DNA of 9,804 nucleotides from Alphaproteobacteria bacterium (GTDB lineage: Bacteria > Pseudomonadota > Alphaproteobacteria > UBA828), in the NCBI GenBank assembly GCA_018668475.1, contig JABJCZ010000269.1:1-9804 (forward strand), written 5' to 3'. The notes below the pieces were generated by a model, which had not been told where the DNA came from, ran no database searches, and saw only the letters and a program-made list of their open reading frames with translations. Position numbers and translations under genes: made by a program. Shown piece after piece: positions 1 through 6,978 of this stretch. Positions within the stretch are counted from its first letter, which is position 1, and each line of letters starts with the position of its first letter.

Positions 1-3
1 ACT

Positions 4-32
4 TTGACGCACGTAATGGCCGAATGTGATAT
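4..32 (+). promoter_or_regulatory. Candidate sigma-70 promoter of the mechanosensitive channel gene
   Basis: A TTGACG hexamer (4-9) matches five of six -35 consensus bases. It is followed by exactly 17 bases and then TGATAT (27-32), a weaker -10 with about three matches. The predicted start of transcription would lie near base 39-40, leaving a short leader before the ATG at 74. The -35 is good and the -10 poor, so this is a candidate only. The gene could also be read from further upstream, outside the window. Confidence 0.4.
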
Positions 33-73
33 GCCATGAGCACCGTGTTGGGCGTGACAGGTAAAGGGACGGA

Positions 74-1300
74 ATGCTGAGTTCTCGGGTGACAGAGTTT
101 TTTGGTGAGGCGAGCTGGATTTACCCGGTGATTCTCGTGGGCGCCGCGGCGCTCGCGTACGTGATCGTGCGATACGGGGCGGTGCCCCTGCTCTACCGCG
201 CGATCTCGCGCACGCCGGGTCAATGGGATGACCTGATTGCCAAACGCGGCGTCTTCCGGCTGTTGGCATGGCTGGCACCGGCCATCATTCTCTATGTGGG
301 CATCGCGCATTATCCGGAGCTGCTCGGCCTCGCCCGGCGGATTATTCTCGGCTTTATCTTTCTTGTGCTCACCCTGATGGTGGGCCGGGTATTGACCGCT
401 GGGCTCGACATTTACCAGCTTTACCCGATCTCAACCGAGCGACCGATCAAGGGGTATGTCCAGCTCGGCCGGCTGCTGGTCTATCTGCTCGGCGGCATCA
501 TCGTCATCAGCATTCTCGTCGATCGTTCGCCTTGGGGCATTCTTGGCGGCTTAGGCGCCATTACCGCAGTGCTGCTGTTGGTTTTTCGCGACACGATTCT
601 CTCGTTCATCGCCAGTATTCAGTTAGTTTCCAATGATCTCGTGCGCAAGGGCGACTGGATCGAGATGCCGCAGTTTGGTGCCGATGGTGATGTCGTGGAT
701 ATGGCGCTGCACACGGTCAAGGTGCGCAACTGGGACAACACTTTCATCACGATCCCGACCTACAAAATCATGGAGAACTCGTTCAAGAACTGGCGCGGGA
801 TGAGTGAATCAGGCGGGCGGCGGATCAAACGTAGCCTGCTCATCGACCAGACGACCGTGCGTTTTTGTGATGAAGCGATGATGGCGCGCTTCGCCACCTT
901 CAAGCGCCTCGCGCCGTATCTGGCAGAAAAGCAGAAGGAACTCGCCACGGCCAATGCCGGCCTGGGCGCTGACGAGATTGCTGCATTGCCCATCAACCGC
1001 CGGGCGCTCACCAACCTGGGTACATTTCGCGCCTATGTTCAGGCCTACATAGAAGAGAACCCAAAGTTCCACACCGATATGACCATGATGGCGCGCCAAC
1101 TCGCGCCCACACCGGAAGGCCTGCCGCTGGAAATTTATGTGTTCTCCAACGATACGAATTGGGCCAATTATGAAGGCATTCAGGCAGACATGATGGATCA
1201 CCTGTTGAGCGTGCTGCCGCTCTTTGACCTCAAGATTTTCCAGAACCCGACCGGCGCGGACCTTCAGGCGCTGACCGGCCCACGAGGTGACGGCAGTTAA
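74..1300 (+). CDS. MscS-family mechanosensitive ion channel, YbdG (MscM-like) subfamily
   Basis: Predicted inner-membrane channel that opens under membrane tension and releases solutes during hypo-osmotic shock. The 408-residue protein has hydrophobic segments at about 17-37, 62-80, 88-108, 131-150 and 156-173. The last runs into the pore helix (ILGGLGAITAVLLLVF, then RDTILSFIASIQL). The cytoplasmic beta domain follows, with NDLVRKGDWIEMPQFGADGD (187-206), VKVRNWDNTFITIPTY (215-230) and SFKNWRGMSESGGRRIKR (236-253). The GADGD and SFKNWRGMSESGGRRIKR blocks are hallmarks of the E. coli YbdG branch rather than of the shorter MscS, and the length is close to YbdG (about 415 residues). The ATG at 74 has an AGGGA ribosome site at 65-69. 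The stop is TAA. A 192-base gap separates it from the next gene, so it is probably a single transcription unit. Family assignment is firm; orthology to YbdG is inferred. Confidence 0.93.
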   Translation: MLSSRVTEFFGEASWIYPVILVGAAALAYVIVRYGAVPLLYRAISRTPGQWDDLIAKRGVFRLLAWLAPAIILYVGIAHYPELLGLARRIILGFIFLVLTLMVGRVLTAGLDIYQLYPISTERPIKGYVQLGRLLVYLLGGIIVISILVDRSPWGILGGLGAITAVLLLVFRDTILSFIASIQLVSNDLVRKGDWIEMPQFGADGDVVDMALHTVKVRNWDNTFITIPTYKIMENSFKNWRGMSESGGRRIKRSLLIDQTTVRFCDEAMMARFATFKRLAPYLAEKQKELATANAGLGADEIAALPINRRALTNLGTFRAYVQAYIEENPKFHTDMTMMARQLAPTPEGLPLEIYVFSNDTNWANYEGIQADMMDHLLSVLPLFDLKIFQNPTGADLQALTGPRGDGS

Positions 1301-1492
1301 GTCCGGGGCGCCTAACCCACACAGCACAATTTCCAGGACTCCCTGGCAAAACGGGTGAGGCGAATCAGCTCCAAAAAAAACTCCCGTATTTTTCGCAGAT
1401 ACCTTGCAGCAACTCGCGAGATAGCTTACGTGAGGTTTGCGCAGACGTATTGATATGAAACCTGCAAACAACTTACTCGGGGAGAGAAGAAA

Positions 1493-2044
1493 ATGGCTGA
1501 CAATGGAGTGAACGTACAAGCGTTGCTGGATGCCCGCACCGCACTGACCGGCGCCCCTCAGGCTGCCCAGTTCAAGTGGCGCGCGAGCTGCGAATGGAAG
1601 GATGGGACTTACACCCAGTCGACCGTCGACGGCTATTTCGGCCTCGGCGAGCAGCACGAGCACAAGACGACATTCAACTTTGATGCCGACCACCCCGCCG
1701 TCTTCGCCTCTGAAGATCGTGGCGCGACGCCGGTTGAGTATGTGCTGGTTGGTCTGGCTTCGTGCCTGACGGCTGGCGTTGCAGCAATCGCCCAGCACCG
1801 CGACATCCAGTTGCGCTCGGTTACGTCAGTGCTGGAAGGCGACATGGACATCTTGGGAATCCTTGGCGCTGACAGCGACGTCCGCAACGGCTTTGGGGGC
1901 ATCACAGTGAGCTACACCATCGACGCTGACGCCACGCAGGCGGAGCTGGAAGCGCTGGTCGCACAGTCGCAAAAGCGCTCAGCGGTCTATGACATTGTGA
2001 CCAACCCGACCAATGTCTCGGTCAAGGTCAGCAAGGCCGCCTGA
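1493..2044 (+). CDS. OsmC family protein
   Basis: Member of the OsmC/Ohr superfamily, small cytoplasmic dimers of which the classical members reduce organic hydroperoxides. The 183-residue product has the family core: a beta-rich N-terminal half, then GATPVEYVLVGLASCLTAG (77-95) containing the first conserved cysteine (C91) on the central helix. The C-terminal block is KRSAVYDIVTNPTNVSVKV. The position of the second, resolving cysteine of true Ohr/OsmC is serine (S163). This is common in a broad uncharacterised OsmC subfamily and argues against assigning classical peroxidase activity. A strong GGAG ribosome site (1481-1484) precedes the ATG. The next gene starts 29 bases after the stop on the same strand, so the two are probably co-transcribed. 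Family is sure; substrate is unknown. Confidence 0.92.
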   Translation: MADNGVNVQALLDARTALTGAPQAAQFKWRASCEWKDGTYTQSTVDGYFGLGEQHEHKTTFNFDADHPAVFASEDRGATPVEYVLVGLASCLTAGVAAIAQHRDIQLRSVTSVLEGDMDILGILGADSDVRNGFGGITVSYTIDADATQAELEALVAQSQKRSAVYDIVTNPTNVSVKVSKAA

Positions 2045-2073
2045 GCCGGTCGTCAATTCCGGGACCATCCACC

Positions 2074-3315
2074 ATGCAAAGCACAACGACCGTCGTCATC
2101 GGCGGCGGACAGGCTGGGCTTGCCATGAGCCGGTGCCTCACCGATCGCTCCATCGACCACGTGGTCCTGGAGCGCGGTGAGGTCGCCAACTCATGGCGCA
2201 CTGAGCGTTGGGACTCATTGCGACTGCTGACCCCTAACTGGCAAAGCCGGTTGCCGGGCTACAGTTATGAGGGCGATGACCCCGATGGCTACCGGGACAT
2301 GCCGGAGGTCATCGCATTTCTGAGTCGATACGCAGAAGTGATCTCAGCACCGGTGGAGACCGGCACCACGGTTACTTCAGTGCGCGCAGACGATGCAGGT
2401 TATGTCGTTACCACCAATCAAGGCGGCTGGCATTGCCGCACCGTTGTGCTGGCCGCCGGGGCTTGCAATCTTCCACGCACCCCGGCCTTCGCCGACGCCT
2501 TGCCGGCCGGCGTCGCCTCGGTAAACGCCATGCAATACCGCAACCCCGACCAGTTGGCAGATGGCGGCGTCATGGTTGTCGGCGCGTCTGCCACGGGCAC
2601 CCAGTTTGCCGACGAGATTCAGCGTTCGGGCCGCCAGGTCACCATGTCGATCAGCGAGCACATTCGTGCGCCACGCACCTATCGCGGGCGCGACCTGGAA
2701 TGGTGGATGGATGTCACCGGGCTTCATAGTGAGCGCTACGACGAAATTGCAGACATCGGGCGGGCCCGCAAGTTGCCCTCATTTCAGCTGACCGGCACGA
2801 ATGACCGCTCAACGCTCGACCTCAATACGCTGCGCTCACGCGGCGTCAGGATGGTTGGCCGGTTCGCCGGAATCAGTGACGGCAAGGCGCAGTTTTCGGG
2901 CTCACTCAATAACCACTGCACGATGTCCGACCTGAAAATGAACCGACTGCTCGATACCGTTGACGAGTGGGCGCACGACAACGGTGTTGATGGCGAAGTG
3001 GACCCGTCGCACCGTCTTGAGCCAACAATTGTCGACGCGTCGCCCCGGCTCGGAATGGACCTTGCGAGCGGAGAGATCAAAACCGTTGTGTGGGCAACAG
3101 GGTATCGTCCGGATTATTCGTGGCTCGATGTGCCCGTGCTCGACCGCAAGGGCCAGGTACGTCACGACGGTGGCGTGGTCGACGATGCTCCGGGAATGTA
3201 TTTGCTGGGGATGCAGTTTCTGCGCCGCCGCAACTCAGCCCTGATCGACGGGGTCGGTCATGACGCCCGCGATCTCAGTGCGCATCTGGCCAGCTACCTC
3301 GACGGGCAGGTTTGA
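2074..3315 (+). CDS. FAD/NAD(P)-binding oxidoreductase, flavin monooxygenase-like (CzcO/COG2072 type)
   Basis: Predicted soluble flavoprotein of 413 residues that would use NAD(P)H and FAD to oxygenate or oxidise an unknown small molecule. The N-terminal Rossmann motif is VVIGGGQAGLA (7-17). The acidic end of the second strand is VVLERG (30-35), followed by W41 and WDSLRLLTPN. A second dinucleotide motif, VMVVGASATGTQFADEI (166-182), would bind NAD(P)H. The late ATGY motif (VVWATGYRPDYSWL, 338-351) is typical of flavin monooxygenase-like proteins. The histidine-containing fingerprint of Baeyer-Villiger and classical FMO enzymes is not visible: its place is PAGVASVNAMQY. An exact reaction should therefore not be assigned. 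The ribosome site is modest (GGGA at 2061-2064). The close spacing after the OsmC gene suggests an operon and possibly a shared oxidative or xenobiotic role, which is inferred. Confidence 0.88.
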   Translation: MQSTTTVVIGGGQAGLAMSRCLTDRSIDHVVLERGEVANSWRTERWDSLRLLTPNWQSRLPGYSYEGDDPDGYRDMPEVIAFLSRYAEVISAPVETGTTVTSVRADDAGYVVTTNQGGWHCRTVVLAAGACNLPRTPAFADALPAGVASVNAMQYRNPDQLADGGVMVVGASATGTQFADEIQRSGRQVTMSISEHIRAPRTYRGRDLEWWMDVTGLHSERYDEIADIGRARKLPSFQLTGTNDRSTLDLNTLRSRGVRMVGRFAGISDGKAQFSGSLNNHCTMSDLKMNRLLDTVDEWAHDNGVDGEVDPSHRLEPTIVDASPRLGMDLASGEIKTVVWATGYRPDYSWLDVPVLDRKGQVRHDGGVVDDAPGMYLLGMQFLRRRNSALIDGVGHDARDLSAHLASYLDGQV

Positions 3316-3334
3316 ACACACATCAACGGCCAGC

Positions 3335-3709
3335 CTAATCCGCCTGATCAGTACCCAGCCCGAGTTCTCGCCGCGCTTTTTTCGTCAGTTTGGCCGCGAC
3401 AAGGCGATAGGACTGGCGCAGATAATCGCGAAGCTCATCATCCGTCAGTCCGGGCGGGCCGTATTGCTGGATCCATTTGAGGCCCCGCGATGCCATGTAG
3501 GGTGCCGGGCGCAGGCCCTGTTGCACCCGCAACATTTCATAGGCGATATCGGAAACCTTAAAGGTGAACCACGGCGTGCCATCGTCGCTCTCCCCGCTAA
3601 AGGCCAGCACCTTGCCACCGACCTTCCACACATCAGACCCCCGCCACTGCACGACATGCGTTGTCGCCGGCAGCGCCATGCAAAACTCGTTGAATTCATC
3701 TCGCGTCAT
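3335..3709 (-). CDS. YjbR/MmcQ family protein (CyaY-like fold)
   Basis: Small protein of 124 residues of the YjbR/MmcQ family, often annotated as DNA-binding on the basis of its fold. Visible family features are the opening MTRDEFNEFCMALPATT, then VWKVGGKVLAFSG, the WFTFKVS strand, the GLRPAPYM loop with W further on, and LRDYLRQSYRLVAAKLTKKARREL at the C-terminus. I chose the ATG at 3707-3709 because the family begins MTRxEF. A TTG three codons upstream (3716-3718) is also open, and neither start has a clear ribosome site. It lies 31 bases downstream of the 180-residue gene on the same strand, so it is probably translated from a shared transcript. Its end faces the end of the flavoprotein gene, 19 bases away. 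The family is confident; the cellular role is unknown. Confidence 0.87.
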   Translation of the reverse strand: MTRDEFNEFCMALPATTHVVQWRGSDVWKVGGKVLAFSGESDDGTPWFTFKVSDIAYEMLRVQQGLRPAPYMASRGLKWIQQYGPPGLTDDELRDYLRQSYRLVAAKLTKKARRELGLGTDQAD

Positions 3710-3740
3710 GGCGAGCAATCTAGCGGCGTGTGCTCAGCGG

Positions 3741-4283
3741 TTATCTCCTGATTTCACAGGAGATGCTCCAGTGCACGGCACCGGCTGAGGTCAATTTGTC
3801 ATAATTGATCCGCTTGCCTTTGATCTGGCGTCTGATCTCGTCGCCCAGGGCGGCGCGCAAATCATCCGGCAATTCGTCGATATCGAGATCCACGGTGATC
3901 GGCTGTTTTATGGTTGCCCGCTTGCCTTTACCGCGTTTTCTGGCGGTCGGTTTCTCCGATTCATCGCCGGCTGAGTCTTTCTTCCCGAAAATCTCGTCCC
4001 AGCCCTTCCGGTAAGCCGGCGTACGAACGCTGGAAAAGTAGCCGTAATGAACGCCGCCAGTAGAGACCGTGTCTTTTTGCGCCTTGCCTGCGCCAGAGTC
4101 GGAACCGGTTGAGGCTTCCACGGACTTTTCCGGAGTAGTACCGTCGGATTTGTCCGCGCTGGCGTCAGACTTCGCGTCGCTCGATGCGCTGTCCTTCGAC
4201 GCCTTTTTTTCCTTCGCTGCGGGCTTGCCACCTGCATCCGAACCGGATTTTGGCGCTTTTGCCGCTTTGGTTTTCTCGCTCAC
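3741..4283 (-). CDS. Hypothetical protein with Lys/Ala/Ser-rich disordered N-terminus
   Basis: I do not recognise a named family. Residues 1-75 are low complexity, built almost only from Lys, Ala, Ser, Asp, Gly and Thr, and are probably disordered. Residues 78-101 form an aromatic island (HYGYFSSVRTPAYRKGW, then DEIFGKK) that looks conserved-like. Residues 111-126 are strongly basic (TARKRGKGKR). Residues 128-180 look folded: alternating strand PITVDLDIDELP, a helix DDLRAALGDEIRRQIKG, and a final strand HWSISCEIRR. There is no signal peptide or membrane segment, so it is probably cytoplasmic, perhaps binding nucleic acid or a partner through the basic patch (inferred). The start is GTG at 4281-4283, with AGGGA about 10 bases upstream and a promoter-like sequence further up. 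The stop TAA adjoins a perfect hairpin. The YjbR/MmcQ gene follows in the same direction. Confidence 0.72.
   Translation of the reverse strand: MSEKTKAAKAPKSGSDAGGKPAAKEKKASKDSASSDAKSDASADKSDGTTPEKSVEASTGSDSGAGKAQKDTVSTGGVHYGYFSSVRTPAYRKGWDEIFGKKDSAGDESEKPTARKRGKGKRATIKQPITVDLDIDELPDDLRAALGDEIRRQIKGKRINYDKLTSAGAVHWSISCEIRR
3743..3764 (-). repeat. Perfect 8-bp inverted repeat at the end of the 180-residue gene
   Basis: ATCTCCTG (3743-3750), a six-base loop and CAGGAGAT (3757-3764) form a perfect hairpin covering the last codons of the upstream gene and touching its TAA stop. In the minus-strand RNA, the 3' arm contains AGGAGA, a perfect Shine-Dalgarno-like sequence, yet no start codon lies at a usable distance after it. 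There is no T-run, so it is not a standard terminator. It could be an RNA processing or stability element between the two cistrons, or chance. Confidence 0.5.
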
Positions 4284-4323
4284 GTCGCATTCATCCCTGA
4301 TCGTAGTTTCCCGACCCCGCGGT

Positions 4324-4353
4324 TATACAATCCGCGCCCTGTTTGTGGTGCAA
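4324..4353 (-). promoter_or_regulatory. Candidate promoter of the 180-residue gene
   Basis: Read on the minus strand, TTGCAC (4348-4353) is followed by 18 bases and TGTATA (4324-4329), with TATAAC overlapping one register on. Transcription would begin near 4316, about 30 bases before the GTG start at 4283. The -10 sits in the loop of a 5-bp inverted repeat (CGCGG at 4318-4322, CCGCG at 4332-4336), a possible operator. The match is fair, and there is no independent support. Confidence 0.4.
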
Positions 4354-4696
4354 AACATGCACAAAGAGGTCGGTGAACGCGAGCGCACGGAACGCCATCG
4401 CCATTGCATTCCCGAGCGCTCAAGCATCGGTTCATGCTGGAGAAGTTCCTCGCCGGTGAATTACTGGAAATAGGAGTCGACGCCATCGACCCAACGCTTA
4501 CACACCCGACCTCCTGTAGATGCATTTTAAATATTCATATCCCGCATAACAGGCTTTATGAACACGTATCACGCCCTTGAATCGATAAACCTATTATCTC
4601 AGCACCTGATGAGATCCGGCCGGTCTTCTCCGACGGGATGACGAGGGCGTGTTTCATGCTGATGACATGGTTTATTCGTTTACGGAATAGATCGGC

Positions 4697-4846
4697 ATGC
4701 GTGCGTTTTTCTACTGTTTAAGCCGCGCCAAATCTCTCGGAATTGAACGTTTCCAACGATACACACAGCGGAGCAAACTCAACATCAACTCGCTAGAAAA
4801 ACAGGTACTTAAAGCACTTTTTCTGCACCCCGAAATGCGTTCATAA
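4697..4846 (+). CDS. Possible 49-residue small protein, weakly DUF1127-like
   Basis: An ATG at 4697 opens 49 codons ending in TAA. The product is very basic: MRAFFYCLSRAKSLGIERF, then QRYTQRSKLNINSLEKQ, then VLKALFLHPEMRS. The C-terminal spacing R..R..L....L....L..L.L..EM resembles the short DUF1127 (YjiS-type) proteins, which usually read LDDRLLKDIGLTRxEI, but the DIGL core is not preserved. The possible ribosome site (GGA at 4685-4687) is weak. It could be a real small protein, a decayed DUF1127 gene or a chance frame. Two 27-codon frames upstream (4558-4641 and 4638-4721, overlapping by ATGA) run into it. Confidence 0.25.
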   Translation: MRAFFYCLSRAKSLGIERFQRYTQRSKLNINSLEKQVLKALFLHPEMRS

Positions 4847-4947
4847 CCGTCCTATTGTTTATTTTTCAGTGCCTTATTGTACATTTCGGGAACGTATTTT
4901 ATTTACTTCTTATTAACTAATTTGCACAAAAATTCAGGTTAATATTT

Positions 4948-4960
4948 GTTGATTATCAAC
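4948..4960. promoter_or_regulatory. 13-base palindrome, possible operator
   Basis: GTTGAT, one T, then ATCAAC is a perfect odd palindrome in the AT-rich leader of the chemotaxis receptor gene. A 10-base GC palindrome, CCGCCGGCGG (4975-4984), follows 14 bases later. Both are possible protein-binding sites upstream of the receptor. No regulator can be named from sequence alone. Confidence 0.3.
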
Positions 4961-4998
4961 GGATATACAGAAAACCGCCGGCGGCCGGTCTCAAATGA

Positions 4999-5028
4999 TC
5001 GACAGAATCAGTACGACGATCCTAATAC
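4999..5028 (+). promoter_or_regulatory. Candidate promoter of the chemotaxis receptor gene
   Basis: TCGACA (4999-5004, five of six to TTGACA) is followed by 18 bases and TAATAC (5023-5028), a weak -10. TAATAC recurs at 5031-5036. The predicted leader would be about 140 bases. I see no sigma-54 or sigma-28 motif. The match is weak, and promoters further upstream in the AT-rich stretch are equally possible. Confidence 0.27.
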
Positions 5029-5176
5029 GGTAATACCTCTTTTAGGCGCATCAAAAATCGGATGTCCCTAATCTCAAGCGTCCTGGAAAGCCGGTAACAA
5101 AAAGGTGGATGCAGCATGTTTTTGATCGATTTAAGGCCGTATCGCGTCCTAGTGCACAACCAGCAGGGGATTAATA

Positions 5177-6880
5177 ATGAAATTATCTTCCAAATTCACG
5201 AATCTAAAGACCAAATCGAAGGTTTTGCTCGGCATCTTTTCACCGATGGTCTTGCTGCTGTTGCTTGGCGGCATTGCGATCATCAACATCAACTCAATCA
5301 CCAGTACCAACAAGATGGTGGAACACACCCACAATGTGCTCGGCGATGCTACCAGCATCGTTAGTTCCGCCGTTGATATGGAAACCGGTATGCGTGGTTT
5401 TCTGCTCGCCGGTCAGGAAGGTTTCCTCGATCCGTATGTAAATGGTGAAGAAGCGGTTTACACTGGGATTGCTGCATTGCAAGAGACAGTCAACGACAAC
5501 CCGGGCCAGGTTGCGCGCCTCGGTGAGGTCGAGCAGGTGCTCCGCGATTGGCAGTCGGAAGTCACAGAGCCGATGATTGACCTGCGCCGCCAAGTCGGTG
5601 CGACCGCGACCATGAACGATATGGCGAGCCTGGTCGGGGAAGCTCGCGGCAAACAATATTTCGACAAATTTCGTTCCCTCATGGCAGATTTCAGCGGCGA
5701 AGAGATTGGACTGATGTCCGTCCGCCAATCCGCAAATGAAGCCACCGTTCGCTCCACCTACATCATGATTGGCGCCTGCATTGCCATCGCATTGCTGATC
5801 GGCACCGCTCTAGCGTGGATCATCGGCAACGGCGTCGCCAACCCGATCAAGACCATGACGGATCTCATGCAACGCCTGGCCAAGGGCGATAAGTCCGTCG
5901 AGATCGTGGGCACCGAACGGCGCGACGAGATTGGTCAGATGGCCGAGACGGTGGAAGTCTTCAAGCAGAACGCGATCGAGACCGATCACCTGCGTGAAGA
6001 GCAGGAAGAGACCAAGAAGCGGACCGAGAAAGAGCTAAAGAATTTGCTAGGCCTTGCCAACGACTTCGAGGCGAGCGTCACGGGCATCGTCGAACAGTTC
6101 TCTTCTGCCTCAACCGAAATGGAAGCCACGGCCCAGGCGATGTCTGCCACCGCGCAACAAGGGGCTAGCCAAACCGAGAAGGTGGCCGTCGCATCGCAGC
6201 AGGCCAGTGCCAACGTCCAGACCGTGGCATCGGCCTCGGAAGAGTTGGACACCTCGATCCGCGAGATATCGAGCCAGGTTGCCAACTCCTCCGACATCGC
6301 CCAGGGCGCTGTCACTGCCGCTGAGCAAGCAACGGTTCAGGTGCAGGGTCTGGTCGACGCGTCGCAGACAATTGGCGATGTGGTCAATCTGATCAACGAG
6401 ATTGCCAGCCAGACCAATCTGCTGGCTCTTAACGCCACAATCGAGGCAGCCCGCGCCGGTGACGCCGGCAAGGGCTTTGCCGTGGTGGCTTCGGAGGTCA
6501 AAAACCTGGCCACCCAGACCGCGAGAGCGACGGAGGAGATCGGCGGCCAGATTGCCGGCATCCAGGAGGCGACCGGCGATGCGGTCAAGGTGATCGAGGG
6601 CATCACCAAGACGATCTCGGAGCTCAATGGTATCGCCGGAACAATTGCCGCGGCCGTCGAGGAGCAAGGTGCGGCAACCGGCGAGATCAGCCGCAACGTG
6701 CAGGAGGCAGCCACGGGCACGCAGGAGGTCAACAACAACATTGAAAGCGTCCGGCAGGCTTCGGACGAGACCGGCAAGTCGGCGGGAGAGGTATTGAACT
6801 CGGCCCGAGAGCTATCGCAGCAATCAGAGACGCTGCGCGGCGAGGTCGACAAATTCCTGGCCGGAGTCAGAGCCGCCTAA
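5177..6880 (+). CDS. Methyl-accepting chemotaxis protein with CHASE3 sensor domain
   Basis: Membrane chemoreceptor of 567 residues that would signal through CheA/CheW to flagellar or other motility control. A first membrane helix (about 16-38) follows a basic N-terminus. The periplasmic region (about 40-190) carries the CHASE3-like core [20 protein letters not shown] (65-84). The second helix is at about 194-216, then HAMP (about 217-270, [17 protein letters not shown]), then a linker coiled coil. The signalling domain (about 300-560) has the invariant hairpin tip: [20 protein letters not shown] (408-427), then [15 protein letters not shown] (431-445). There is no C-terminal NWETF-type pentapeptide, so methylation enzymes would be recruited through other receptors or weakly. 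The ATG at 5177 has an AGGGGA site six bases upstream, and the frame is closed by TAG at 5150. The gene stands alone, with no che genes beside it. The ligand is unknown. Confidence 0.95.
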   Translation: MKLSSKFTNLKTKSKVLLGIFSPMVLLLLLGGIAIININSITSTNKMVEHTHNVLGDATSIVSSAVDMETGMRGFLLAGQEGFLDPYVNGEEAVYTGIAALQETVNDNPGQVARLGEVEQVLRDWQSEVTEPMIDLRRQVGATATMNDMASLVGEARGKQYFDKFRSLMADFSGEEIGLMSVRQSANEATVRSTYIMIGACIAIALLIGTALAWIIGNGVANPIKTMTDLMQRLAKGDKSVEIVGTERRDEIGQMAETVEVFKQNAIETDHLREEQEETKKRTEKELKNLLGLANDFEASVTGIVEQFSSASTEMEATAQAMSATAQQGASQTEKVAVASQQASANVQTVASASEELDTSIREISSQVANSSDIAQGAVTAAEQATVQVQGLVDASQTIGDVVNLINEIASQTNLLALNATIEAARAGDAGKGFAVVASEVKNLATQTARATEEIGGQIAGIQEATGDAVKVIEGITKTISELNGIAGTIAAAVEEQGAATGEISRNVQEAATGTQEVNNNIESVRQASDETGKSAGEVLNSARELSQQSETLRGEVDKFLAGVRAA

Positions 6881-6908
6881 CATAAGGGACCCCATAAAGA
6901 CGACCTTC

Positions 6909-6937
6909 AAACCCCGCCATTCGTGGCGGGGTTTGTT
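6909..6937 (+). terminator. Strong intrinsic terminator between convergent genes
   Basis: AAACCCCGCCA (6909-6919) and TGGCGGGGTTT (6924-6934) form a perfect 11-bp stem closed by a TTCG tetraloop, ending in TTTGTT. It begins 28 bases after the receptor stop. Because the stem starts with AAA, it also offers a short T-run on the minus strand and lies 42 bases beyond the protease stop, so it may serve both genes. Confidence 0.9.
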
Positions 6938-6978
6938 GCTTTGGGCCGTAGTACAAACTCAAACCGAATTCGGCAACT

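Larger units (their letters stand above)
4284..5176. other. Long gene-poor region between divergent genes, AT-rich in its second half
   Basis: About 890 bases lie between the divergent 180-residue gene and the chemotaxis receptor. The part near 4850-4970 is strikingly AT-rich compared with the flanks. I see short palindromes, including CCGGCCGG at 4616-4623, an ATCTCA/TGAGAT pair at 4596-4615, a 13-base palindrome near 4954 and a GC palindrome at 4975-4984. There are several overlapping ORFs of 27 to 49 codons and a leader with two possible start sites. No RNA family was recognised: I looked for a cyclic-di-GMP riboswitch core before this receptor and did not find one. The region could hold regulation for both flanking genes, a small RNA, or the eroded remains of a gene. 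Confidence 0.6.

Noticed and set aside
809..1798. A 329-codon minus-strand frame across the end of the channel gene and the start of the OsmC gene
   Set aside because: It overlaps two strongly supported plus-strand genes, its peptide has no recognisable domain, and long antisense frames are common in GC-rich coding DNA.
2074..3315. Annotation as a Baeyer-Villiger monooxygenase or classical FMO
   Set aside because: The dinucleotide motifs fit the superfamily, but the FxGxxxHxxxW/Y-type fingerprint is not present.
3260..3751. A 163-codon plus-strand frame over the YjbR/MmcQ gene
   Set aside because: It is antisense to a gene with clear family motifs and overlaps the end of the flavoprotein gene.
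4280..4525. An 81-codon minus-strand frame ending with a TGA that overlaps the GTG start of the 180-residue gene
   Set aside because: No ribosome site and a protein-unlike composition. The overlap could mimic translational coupling, but the candidate promoter would start transcription inside this frame.
5041..5110. A cyclic-di-GMP (GEMM) riboswitch before the chemoreceptor
   Set aside because: AAGCGTCC...GAAAGCCGG loosely recalls the motif, but the GGACGCAAAGCC-type core and the tetraloop/receptor arrangement are absent.
6110..6667. A 185-codon minus-strand frame within the chemoreceptor gene
   Set aside because: It is a shadow of the highly conserved signalling-domain coding sequence on the other strand.
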